From Thraustochytrium sp. TN22 (Eukaryota; Sar; Bigyra; Thraustochytrida; Thraustochytriidae): DNA of 64,000 nt. The position numbers were made by a program, and so were the translations under genes. Within the stretch, counting starts at the first letter, position 1. Each line of letters opens with the position of its first letter. The notes below the pieces were generated by a model, which searched no databases, was not told the DNA's origin, and saw only the letters and a program-made list of their open reading frames with translations. Where the stretch lies: the NCBI GenBank assembly GCA_013306675.1, contig JABLUY010000169.1, positions 21,874 to 85,873 of the forward strand. Direction: 5' to 3'. This document shows positions 1-8,182 of the stretch, piece after piece.

Positions 1-755
1 GGAGAGATACTTGGTGGCCTTCTAACAAACGAAAAAGAGCCCCGCCCCTCGTCCACCGAAGTGGAATGAGAGGTCGGGGCGAGAAAAGGTTGTGGTTGAG
101 CGAACGCTGCTGCTCGTTGCTCTACTGCCTTCTCGCTTGCTATGATCCTCGCTCTCCGGCGATTCAGATCTGCTCGCGGTCTGGCATTGCTCGCTCGGCG
201 AGCTGGCTGCGGCGTCTTGGACTCCGCGCCATGCGTTGATCTTGAACTCTTGTCCTAGATCCATTTTGTCAAACATTTTGATCGTTGACTACCAGGATCC
301 CGCGCCGCAGCTGTTGTTCTCGCTCCGCCCGCGCCGGTCGAGGTCGTCTAAGAACTTACCGATGTGTGTGACCTCAGCGCGAGCGTGCTTACAACAGACT
401 GCCGGCGGGTCTCATCTCGACCGTGGGCTCTTGGCCCTCGTCGACGTGATTGACTAGCCGCCATCCTCCCAACAAGTCCTGACAGTCTGCACCACAGCAA
501 GATCGATTTCGACAATGCAGACGATCAGGAGCCTGACGCCTCCCTGCGTCGCATGTCTTCACGCACAGCAGAACACTAACTTTTAGCTAACACGTCCTCT
601 GCTGCGCTAGCCTAGCACGCCGACGATCACGGTGCTGACGCACGGCACGATGTCGTATGCACTGGGCTACTACGTAACCCTGGAGTTGATTGTCGGGGAC
701 GCTCGCGGCTCGCGCTGGCGCAGAACAGGATCTGGAGAACTAACTCTACGACCCC
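1..755. other. Intergenic / 5' flank, no gene recognised
   Basis: Two short open frames (22-276 minus, 236-457 plus) show no recognisable family and overlap each other. No convincing exon was found. The right end is the 5' flank of the SDR gene that starts at 756. Confidence 0.4.
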
Positions 756-1689
756 ATGATGGATGAGCTCTTCGGCGTGCGCGAGAAGGTAGGTGGGCGG
801 CGGGCGGCGACGGCGGCGGCTATCGGCGGCGGGATGGGCCTCGGCGAGCAGCTCAACTGACCGCCCGAGCGACGGACGCCCTGCGACTGATCTTGATTAG
901 GTGGTCATCATCACCGGGGGCGGCGGGGTGCTGGGCGCCGAGATGGCCCGCGGGCTCGCGAAGCGCGGCGCGCGCGTGACGGTGATTGGACGGGACGAGG
1001 AGCCGCTGAAAAGGGTGGCGGAGGAGCTCAAGGCGCTCAGCGGCGGCTTTGGCAGCGGCATCGTGTGCGACGTGACGAGCAAGGAGGACCTGGAGCGCGT
1101 CCGGGACGAGACGCTCGCGAGCCACGGCCGCATCGACGTGCTGGTGAACGCTGCTGGAGGGAACAAGGCGGAGGCGACGGTGACGCCGGACGGGTCCTTC
1201 TTTGACGTGCCCATTGACGCAGTGCGCGCCGTGATGGACGTGAACTTCGCCGGCACTGTGCTGCCTTGCCTGGTTTTGGGCAAGTCGATCGCGGAGCAGG
1301 GTGGCAGCATCATCAACATCTCTTCCATGGCGGCCGAAAAGGCCACCATCACGCGCGTCATGGGATACTCGGCCTCCAAGGCAGCGGTGTCGAACTTCAC
1401 GCACTGGCTGGCCGTAGAGCTGGCCAAGAAGCACGGCGAGAAGGTACGCGTCAACGCGCTGGCGCCAGGCTTCTTTCTGGGCGAGCAGAACCGCGCGCTG
1501 CTCACGAACGATGACGGCTCGCTCACGGCGCGCGGCCAGGACATCATCAAGGGCACGCCGATGGGCCGCTTCGGCAAGGCGGAGGAGCTGGTCGGCCCGC
1601 TCATCTGGCTCTGCTCGGATGCCTCGCGGTTCGTGACCGGCGCCGTCATCCCGGTTGATGGCGGCTTCTCCGTCTTCTCCGGCGTGTAA
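756..1689 (+). CDS. SDR-family oxidoreductase resembling bacterial D-mannonate oxidoreductase (fructuronate reductase type)
   Basis: Two exons, 756-788 and 901-1689, joined across a 112-nt phase-0 intron (789-900; donor gtaggt, acceptor ttgattag, a ctgat branch-like site just upstream) give 273 aa. The long frame alone begins with GTG, so the upstream ATG exon is needed; joined, it reads MMDELFGVREK then VVIITGGGGVLG, the usual start of classical SDRs. The protein shows the TGGGGVLG cofactor motif, NAAGG, catalytic Ser in NISSMA, YSASK with catalytic Tyr and Lys, and a C-terminal IPVDGGFSVFSGV. The segment GFFLGEQNRALL with DGSLTARGQ and TPMGRFG is typical of bacterial SDR mannonate oxidoreductases (mannonate to fructuronate, NAD(P)H). 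Substrate is inferred from these family motifs only. The bacterial flavour together with a spliceosomal intron suggests an old transfer now adapted to the host. Its 3' end is about 90 bp from the convergent coiled-coil gene. Confidence 0.86.
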
Positions 1690-1780
1690 GCATGATGTGA
1701 ACAGAGCAACTCAGAATACAACAAACACAATGACTACGCAACACAACATGACCACAACACGCTCTCATCGCGCCGCCTCT

Positions 1781-3928
1781 TCACCGATCTCCCTTGGTCT
1801 CCTCCTCGGCATCGGTGGTGTCCGCGAGGTGATCTGTCCGCTTTAACAAGACGCGGGCCTCGACCGAGTTCAGGCGGTCCGCAAAGGCGTGCTGGAGCGC
1901 ACCGAGCGCCTGGTCTGCACGCAGCTTGGCAACGCGCGTGCGGTCCGCGTCGGCGCGCAGCTCGTCGTGAGCGGTCTGCAGCTGCCGCAGGCGAGTCTGC
2001 AGGCGGCCGCACGCGTGCTCCGCGCGTAGGCGAGCCTCGTGCTCAGACCTGCACCTAGCGAGCAGGGTGGCTTGTGTCGCGCGCGCTTCGGCGGCCGCCC
2101 GCGTGGCCCGCTTCTCCGTCTGCTCCACCTTTTCCTGCCATTCGGCTTGCTCACTGCGCGCGAGCCGGAGTTCGGGCCCCAGCGACTGCATGGTGAGCTG
2201 CAGGGCTTCGTGCTGTGCCCGCAGGGCCTCGAGCTCCTGCGTCCTGCTAACGACGGCGGCCTGCATGTCGGCGCGCACCGCGTCGCTGCGCGCCACGGAC
2301 TGGTCGGCAAGCTGCTCGCGCGTCTCGAGCTGGCTCTCCAGGCGCGCGAGCTTGCGCTCGCACGCCTCGAGCTTGAGCCTACTGGTCCGCCGCTCCGCCT
2401 CGCGCTCCTCGCCGACGCGCTCCAGGTCGGCGCGAGCCGTGCGCAGCGAGGCCTCGAGCGCGGCACAGCGCTCGACGCTGGCGCTCAGCTTGGACTGCGC
2501 GGTCTGTGCCGCAGTTGCCTGCTGCTGTGCGCGCCGCCGCTCGTCCTCGACGGCGCGCTTGGCTTCGGCGGCGCGCTCCTGCAGGGCGTCAAGAGCGCTC
2601 GCGCGCTTGACCAGGTCCGACTCCATGCGCGTCCGCGCCTTGTCAGCGGCTTGCATGCGCGTTTGCAGGTCCGCGTCGAGCCTGCGCGCGCTCATGGCCT
2701 CGCTGTGGCGCGTGGCCTCGAGCGAGCGCAGTTTGTGCTGCACCTCGCCCAGCTCAGTCTGCAGTGCATCCACGAGCGCATTGTGCGTGTGGAGGGGAAT
2801 GCTCTCGGATCGGGTACGCTCCATCTCGGAGAGCAGGTCGCGACGGTCGCCCCGCTGCCGCTGGACACGGTCCTCCACGGTCTTTCTCGCCGCGTCGATG
2901 GCGGTCTGCGCCACCTGCCGGTAGCGCGCCTCGGCCTCGGCCTCGCGCTGCGACACGGTGCGGTGCGCGTCCTGGAACCAGCGCCGCTGCTCGCGGACAA
3001 ACTTTGTCTCCAGGTCGTGGATCTTTCGCTCGTACGCCTCCGCGATGAGCTTAGCCGAGGAGTCTTTCTCCATGCCGGAGATGCGCTCCTTGAGGACCGC
3101 GGTGCGCTGCCGGAGCGCGACGCGCACCTCGGCCTCCTCTGCGAGCTTCCGTTCGAGCTCCTGGATGCGCGCGTCCCGCGTCGCGAGCTGATCGTTGAGC
3201 GCCGCCGCCTCGCACTGCTTGCTCTGCGCCTCGAATTGCGCGGCCTGCACGTCGAGCCGCAGCTGTTCCATTTCCGTGGTCATTCGCGCCTCGGCCGCCT
3301 CGTGCGAGCGCACGCTGCGGACCAGGTCCTTGCACTCCGCGTCGAGGTCCCTTGCTTTGCTCTCGCGCAGGCGAGCCAGCTCGCGCTGCTGGTACGCGGC
3401 ATCCTGCGCGAGCGCCTTGACCTTGGCATCCCGCCCTCGGTTCGCCTCGCGCTCTGCCTTGAGCGCCTGCGCCAGGACAGCGCGGTCGCGCTCGCTCTGC
3501 GCGAGCCGCGTCTCTGCCTCGCGCAGGCGCGCCGCCACACGCCGGCTTCGCTCGCCGCGCGCCCGCGTAGCGGCCTCCAGCTCCTCGGACGCCTGTGCGA
3601 GCTCCTCGCTCAGCACGGCGCCCACGTCCTCCAAGTCCGCGACCACGAGCACCTCCGAGTCCGAAGCGCACCGAGGGCCGCTTCCCCGGGCGCAGAGGCC
3701 CCGGCTGCCGCGCATGGGTGGGCCGGCCGACAGCCCCACCGCGTGTTTTGGGTCCTCCGCCCCGGCCGGCAGCGACCGCGCTGCGGCCGCGCCGCACGCC
3801 GCTTTGATTGATCGATCGTCAAGCCCGACCGCCACGCGACGATCCGTTGAGTGTCGCCGCGCTTTTTCACCACTGCCAACCTGAGAACGAGTCGATGCCT
3901 GACAGCAGCCTGAGTCAGAATCGACCAT
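1781..3928 (-). CDS. Large coiled-coil protein, function unknown
   Basis: A single exon of 715 aa if translation starts at the ATG at 3928. The same frame stays open to 4273, but that extension lies over the first exon of the Rab gene on the other strand, so 3928 is preferred; the next Met (about 3715) is also possible. After a roughly 90-residue basic, low-complexity head, almost the whole protein is predicted coiled coil, from about residue 95 to 690: heptads rich in Ala, Glu, Arg and Leu with almost no Pro or Gly. There is one non-helical-looking island near SESIPLHTHNALVDAL. No enzyme motif, signal peptide or membrane segment is visible. Such proteins are usually centrosomal, basal-body, Golgi-tether or cytoskeletal scaffolds, but nothing here decides between them. 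It is divergent from the Rab5-like gene with only 77 bp between start codons. Confidence 0.7.
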   Translation of the reverse strand: MVDSDSGCCQASTRSQVGSGEKARRHSTDRRVAVGLDDRSIKAACGAAAARSLPAGAEDPKHAVGLSAGPPMRGSRGLCARGSGPRCASDSEVLVVADLEDVGAVLSEELAQASEELEAATRARGERSRRVAARLREAETRLAQSERDRAVLAQALKAEREANRGRDAKVKALAQDAAYQQRELARLRESKARDLDAECKDLVRSVRSHEAAEARMTTEMEQLRLDVQAAQFEAQSKQCEAAALNDQLATRDARIQELERKLAEEAEVRVALRQRTAVLKERISGMEKDSSAKLIAEAYERKIHDLETKFVREQRRWFQDAHRTVSQREAEAEARYRQVAQTAIDAARKTVEDRVQRQRGDRRDLLSEMERTRSESIPLHTHNALVDALQTELGEVQHKLRSLEATRHSEAMSARRLDADLQTRMQAADKARTRMESDLVKRASALDALQERAAEAKRAVEDERRRAQQQATAAQTAQSKLSASVERCAALEASLRTARADLERVGEEREAERRTSRLKLEACERKLARLESQLETREQLADQSVARSDAVRADMQAAVVSRTQELEALRAQHEALQLTMQSLGPELRLARSEQAEWQEKVEQTEKRATRAAAEARATQATLLARCRSEHEARLRAEHACGRLQTRLRQLQTAHDELRADADRTRVAKLRADQALGALQHAFADRLNSVEARVLLKRTDHLADTTDAEEETKGDR

Positions 3929-4005
3929 GAATCGCCAATGCGCCGGCAGGCACGGTTGGCGCGCGACCGCCAATCTCTCATTGCCGCCCCGTACGGCGTC
4001 GAGCC
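3929..4005. promoter_or_regulatory. Very short divergent intergenic region (coiled-coil gene / Rab5-like gene)
   Basis: Only 77 bp separate the two proposed start codons, so both promoters and 5' UTRs must overlap here or reach into the neighbouring coding sequence. No TATA-like box was recognised. The assignment depends on the start chosen for the coiled-coil gene. Confidence 0.35.
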
Positions 4006-4861
4006 ATGACGCTCGCGCCCGGTTCGATGAAGCAGCGGCTGAGCGCGCGGCTCTCCGGGCGCGGCCTGGCGGAGTCCGCGGCGCGCGACGGCGTGGATGT
4101 GGCCAAGGTGGTGCTGCTCGGCGACGCGGGCGTCGGCAAGACCAGCCTCGTGCTGCGGCTGTGCCATGACGTCTTTCAGGAGGACTCTGTGTCGACACTC
4201 GGTACGTGGACTCTGAGCGGACGAGAGAGCATGCAGGAAGCGTGTAGCAGTAAGACTGACACTGGAAAGGCAATATCCGCAGGCGTCGCCTTCTCGAACA
4301 AGGTCGTGCAGCGCGAAGACGGGTCCGCCATTAAGTTCCAGGTCTGGGACACGGCGGGTCAGGAGCAATATCACAGCCTTGCAAGTCTGTACGTTCACCT
4401 TCTCGTTGAGCGTGCACATGGCAAACAAGCGGCTCGCACGGTGCTAACAAGGACAGCGCAGGTACTATCGCGGGGCGCACACGGCAGTAGTGGTCTTTGA
4501 CGTGACGCGCAAAGACACCTTCAGGAGCTTGCGGACCTGGGTGCATGAGCTCTCGGAGCTCGGGCCCGCGAACGTGGTGATCGTCGTCGCCGCCAACAAG
4601 GCGGACCTGAGCGGGAAGCGCACTGTGCCCGAGGCGCACGCGCGGGCGTACGCTGAGAGCCGTGGCGCGCTGTACTTTGAGACGAGCGCCAAGACCAACA
4701 CCAACGTAGCGGCGCTCTTTGAGGCAATCTCGCAGAAGCTGCACGCAAAGGGAGGCCTCCAACTGACGTCACATCATCTAGGTGTGGACCTGGGCGCGCG
4801 CGACGCAGAGCTCGTGCAGGCGCACCACGGTCTGAAGCGAGGTCCGTGCTGCAACGACTGA
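4006..4861 (+). CDS. RAB5: Rab-family small GTPase, Rab5-like
   Basis: Three exons: 4006-4201, 4283-4388 and 4462-4861, giving 233 aa. Intron 1 (4202-4282) and intron 2 (4389-4461) both start gtacgt and end cag; intron 2 carries a gctaac branch site. The joined protein has all the G motifs: GDAGVGKTSLV (P-loop), STLGVAFSNKVV (switch I), WDTAGQEQYHSLASLYYRGA (switch II), NKADL and ETSAKT. It ends with a double-cysteine prenylation signal, GPCCND, as in Rab5 (CCxx). The YHSL...YYRGA and ANKADL stretches are closest to the Rab5/Rab21/Rab22 group, so a role in early-endosome fusion and trafficking is likely. Glu-Gln replaces the usual Glu-Arg after WDTAGQ. Met-8 is an alternative start. Convergent with the methyltransferase gene, 156 bp apart. 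Confidence 0.92.
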
Positions 4862-5017
4862 GCAGGAAGGGAGACAAAAGGCAGCGGGGCCACACATCGA
4901 GTAAATCACAGGTGCGCGCATCTACGAGGCAGACTCAGGCTCGGCGACGCACACACACAAACGCACATCAACACACGCAGAGGCAAGCACACTTAGAGCG
5001 AGCGCGAGGTTCAGGTC

Positions 5018-5905
5018 TCATCCTTCTGACGGCGGGCGGTCGGATGTGTCAGCTTCATCCTCCTTTCGCAGAATGTACTCATAGGTGGTGCCAAAGTGGT
5101 GGTGGCGCTCCTGCACGATGACGAGGCCAGGTGTGGCATCGACGAGCGCGGAGATGTCGCGATTCCATTCGCAGCCCCAGTCCTTGACGTGGGCGCCGGC
5201 GCGGTAGTCGAGGTAGCGGTTGAGCAGCGAGTAGCCCCAGTGCGAGCGGCCGTGCTCGAGCAGGCGGATGTCGCCATCCGGCTTGCAGACGCGGCGCATC
5301 TCGCCGAGCGCGGCCTTGGGGTCCGGCATGGAGCAGAGACCGAAGGTGTCAACGACGTGCGCGAAGTGGTTATCCGGGAAGGGCAACTCCTGCGCGCTGG
5401 CCACGCCGACGCGCACAGAGACGCCGTCCACGTCAACGGCCTTTTCCTTGGCGCGGTCGAGCATCTTCGCGCTGGTGTCGACCAGGGTGACCTGCGCGCC
5501 CTTGGGGTAGTACTCGAGGTTGCGGCCCGTGCCAGCGGCGACCTCGAGCACGCGGCCCTGCACGCCCTCGAGCAGGCGCCTGCGCATGCCGAGGATGCCG
5601 GCCATGCGCTCGGACGTGCCGATGCGCTTGTCGTATCCCTCCGCCAGGCCGTCGAAGGCGCCGCAGCCCCCTGCGGCGCCCGCGTCGCCCTCCTTGGCCG
5701 TGAGCGACTGGTACGCGGCCATGCCGGCCAGCGTGCCGCAGCCGTACAGCACCACGCCCAGCACCACGTGGCGCGGCCGCACGGACGCCACGACCCGCTC
5801 CATGCTGCCGCACCACCGCGCCCGCGAGACGCGCGACGCGCGGCCCGAGCAAGCAGACGCCGCGGGAGCGGATGCTGGATTGCCGAGGGCAGGGCGGGCA
5901 GGCAT
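5018..5905 (-). CDS. Membrane-anchored class I methyltransferase, OMS1 / METTL7-like
   Basis: 295 aa, single exon. The first 35 residues are Ala/Ser/Arg-rich with no acidic residue, like a mitochondrial presequence. One hydrophobic segment follows at about 46-65, then a SAM-binding methyltransferase domain: motif I EVAAGTGRNLEYY (about 121-133), an acidic Asp after the second strand (TLVDTSAKML), ELPFPDNHFAHVVDTFGLCS (motif IV region) and a C-terminal part with LLEHGRSHWGYSLLNRYLDY. This matches the layout of yeast OMS1, a mitochondrial inner-membrane methyltransferase-like protein, and of animal METTL7. The substrate is unknown. Met-35 is an alternative start that would shorten the presequence. 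Divergent from STI1 with 232 bp between start codons. Confidence 0.83.
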   Translation of the reverse strand: MPARPALGNPASAPAASACSGRASRVSRARWCGSMERVVASVRPRHVVLGVVLYGCGTLAGMAAYQSLTAKEGDAGAAGGCGAFDGLAEGYDKRIGTSERMAGILGMRRRLLEGVQGRVLEVAAGTGRNLEYYPKGAQVTLVDTSAKMLDRAKEKAVDVDGVSVRVGVASAQELPFPDNHFAHVVDTFGLCSMPDPKAALGEMRRVCKPDGDIRLLEHGRSHWGYSLLNRYLDYRAGAHVKDWGCEWNRDISALVDATPGLVIVQERHHHFGTTYEYILRKEDEADTSDRPPSEG

Positions 5906-6137
5906 GACTCGGATCCGAGGCAGGCTTCGCGATCATCTCGACTCGCCTCGGTCAACGGCGGCGGCGGAGAGCAAAGCCGCAAGCAGCGCAGGGGCGGCCG
6001 GGTCTCTCTCTGCGAGCGTGCGTGCGCGCGCGGGTGCGTGCGGCGAAGGGGTGAGCGGCGAAGGGGCCGCGGCGCGGCGCGGCGCGGCGCAGCGCGGCGC
6101 AGCGCAGCACAGCCAGCACAAGGCAGGGCAGGAGAGG
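5906..6137. promoter_or_regulatory. Divergent promoter region of the OMS1-like gene and STI1, with GCGGC/GCAGC pentamer run
   Basis: Intergenic DNA between two divergent start codons. Positions about 6069-6113 are an imperfect GCGGC/GCAGC pentanucleotide array just 25 bp before the STI1 ATG, so probably inside its 5' UTR. Similar arrays lie upstream of PRP22 and the succinyl-CoA synthetase gene in this window. A regulatory role is inferred from position only. Confidence 0.4.
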
Positions 6138-7862
6138 ATGGCGAGCGTGGACAAGGCGGCCGCGGCGGAGGAGGCCAAGGGGCGCGGCAACGAGGCGCTC
6201 AAGGCGAAGGACTTCGACAAGGCGATTGAGTGGTACACGGAGGCGATCAAGCTGGTGAAGAACCACGTGTACTTTTCGAACCGGTCGGCCGCGTACCTGT
6301 CCAAGGGGTTCGCGGAGACGGCGCTCAAGGACGCGGAGGAGTGCATCGCGCTCAAGCCGGACTGGGGCAAGGGATACGTGCGCAAGGGCGCGGCGCTGCA
6401 TAACCTGCACAAGTATGACGAGTCCATCCAGGCGTACGAGAAGGGCCTCGAGGTGGAGCCCGGGCTGGCCGCGCTGCAGTCGGGCCTGGACGCGGTCAAG
6501 GAGGCCAAGGAGCAGGCGTCTGCCAACCCGCTGGGCGGCCTCTTCCCGCCCGACATGATGGACCGCATCAAGGCGTCGCCCAAGCTGAGCAAGTATCTCG
6601 AGGACCCGACCTTCGAGCAGCTGCTCAAGATGATTCAGAGCAACCCGCAGATGCTGCAAATCGCGGCGCAGGACCCGCGCATCCAGGAGGTGTTTAGCGA
6701 GATCCTCGGCATTCGGTTCCAGACGCAGGAGGAAGACCCGGAGGCGCGCAAGCAGGCCGAGGAGGCGGCGCGCGAGCGCGAGCGCAAGCGCAAGGAGGAG
6801 GAGGAGGCCGAGGCCAAGCGCAAGGCCGAGGAAGAGGAGCGCATCCGGCGCGAGAACGAGACGCCCGAGGAGCGCGAGAAGCGCGAGAAGAAGGAGCAGG
6901 CCGAGGGCATCAAGAACGAGGGCAACGAACTGTACAAGCGCAAGGAGTTCGACGCCGCCATGGCCAAGTACGAGGAGGCGCGCGCGCTCGACCCGGAGAA
7001 CATGCTGCTGCTGCTCAACATCGCGTCCATCAAGCTGGAGCAGGGCGACCTGGAGGCCTGCCTTGCGTCCTGCGACGAGGCCATCTCCGTCGGCCGCTCC
7101 GTGTACGCGCCGTACGAGCAGATCGCCAAGGCCTATGAGCGCAAGGGCAACGCTTATGCCAAGCACAAGCAGTGGGCCAAGGCCATCGAGGAGTACAAAA
7201 AGGGCCAGCTCGAGTCGAGTAACCCGGCCGTGGCCAACAAGCTCAAGATCGCTGAGCGCAAGCTCAAGGAGGAGGAGGCCAGCGCTTACCTTGACGCCGA
7301 CAAGGCGGCCGCCGCCAAGGAGGAGGGCAACGCGCTCTTCAAGGAAGGCAAGTTCCCGGCCGCCATTGAGAAGTACTCGGAGGCCATCCGCCGCGACCCG
7401 GGCTGCGCCGTGTACTACGGCAACCGCGCCACTGCCTTCATGAAGGTCTTTGACTTTGGCCGCGCCATGGACGACTGCAACAAGGCGCTTGATATCGACC
7501 CCAAGTACGTCAAGTGCATCGCCAAGCGTGGCAACATCCAGATTTTCCTCAAGGAGTACCACAAGGCGCTCAAGACCTTTCAAAAGGGCCTCGAGGTCGA
7601 CCCCACCAACGCCGAGTGCATCAACGGCCTGCAGCGCACGCAGGCCGCCATTCGCAGCTCCTCCGTTACTGATGACAAGGAGCGCGCCGCGCGCGCCATG
7701 GAGGACCCTGAGATCCGCAACATTCTCAACGACCCGGTCATTCGCAGTGTCCTCGATGAGATGAGCACCAATCCGAGTGCTTCCGCCAAGCACATGGCCA
7801 ACCCGGGCGTCCGGGAGAAGATCGAGACTCTCATCGCCGCTGGTATCCTCAAGACCGGGTGA
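6138..7862 (+). CDS. STI1: STI1 / Hop, Hsp70-Hsp90 organising co-chaperone
   Basis: 574 aa, single exon, full length for the family. The frame is open far upstream, but the ATG at 6138 (MASVDKAAAAEEAKGRGNEA) matches the known N-terminus. Order of parts: TPR1 (about 5-118, binds the EEVD tail of Hsp70), DP1 with NPLGGLFPPDMMDRI and DPRIQEVF repeats (about 130-195), a highly charged Glu/Arg linker (about 195-255), TPR2A (about 258-370, binds Hsp90), TPR2B (about 385-500) and DP2 with DPEIRNILNDPVIRSVL (about 515-560). The C-terminus GVREKIETLIAAGILKTG is typical. It transfers clients from Hsp70 to Hsp90 in the cytosol. Codon third positions are almost all G or C, as expected for a highly expressed gene here. 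Confidence 0.97.
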   Translation: MASVDKAAAAEEAKGRGNEALKAKDFDKAIEWYTEAIKLVKNHVYFSNRSAAYLSKGFAETALKDAEECIALKPDWGKGYVRKGAALHNLHKYDESIQAYEKGLEVEPGLAALQSGLDAVKEAKEQASANPLGGLFPPDMMDRIKASPKLSKYLEDPTFEQLLKMIQSNPQMLQIAAQDPRIQEVFSEILGIRFQTQEEDPEARKQAEEAARERERKRKEEEEAEAKRKAEEEERIRRENETPEEREKREKKEQAEGIKNEGNELYKRKEFDAAMAKYEEARALDPENMLLLLNIASIKLEQGDLEACLASCDEAISVGRSVYAPYEQIAKAYERKGNAYAKHKQWAKAIEEYKKGQLESSNPAVANKLKIAERKLKEEEASAYLDADKAAAAKEEGNALFKEGKFPAAIEKYSEAIRRDPGCAVYYGNRATAFMKVFDFGRAMDDCNKALDIDPKYVKCIAKRGNIQIFLKEYHKALKTFQKGLEVDPTNAECINGLQRTQAAIRSSSVTDDKERAARAMEDPEIRNILNDPVIRSVLDEMSTNPSASAKHMANPGVREKIETLIAAGILKTG

Positions 7863-8182
7863 TGCCGTAGGTGAGCGATCGATTGATCAACCAACCAGCC
7901 GACCGACCAAGCAACCAACCGGCCGGTACATGTGAAGTAGGGGAGCGAGAGAGATCTGAATGAATAGCCTTTCTCCCTGGCTGCTCCGCTTCGCTTCTCC
8001 TCTAGCGAGAGAGAGAGAGAGAGAGTACTATCATCCGAAAACTCGACCTGATTGACCTCTTTTGATTGCGACCTGACTTGGACGAGCTCTTGCCTCTTGC
8101 ATTTTGCCTTTTGCCTCTTACCTCCAAGGAAGAGCGCAAGCGGAGCAGGGACACTTGCCAAGTGTCTCAACGGCAACTAGCC
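7863..8182. other. Intergenic, contains a GA microsatellite
   Basis: 3' flank of STI1 and 5' flank of the TTL gene. It holds a (GA)n run at 8007-8025 and a CCAA/CCGA-rich stretch (7889-7921). No gene seen. Confidence 0.5.

Noticed and set aside
5952-7793. 613-codon minus-strand ORF
   Set aside because: Antisense shadow of STI1.
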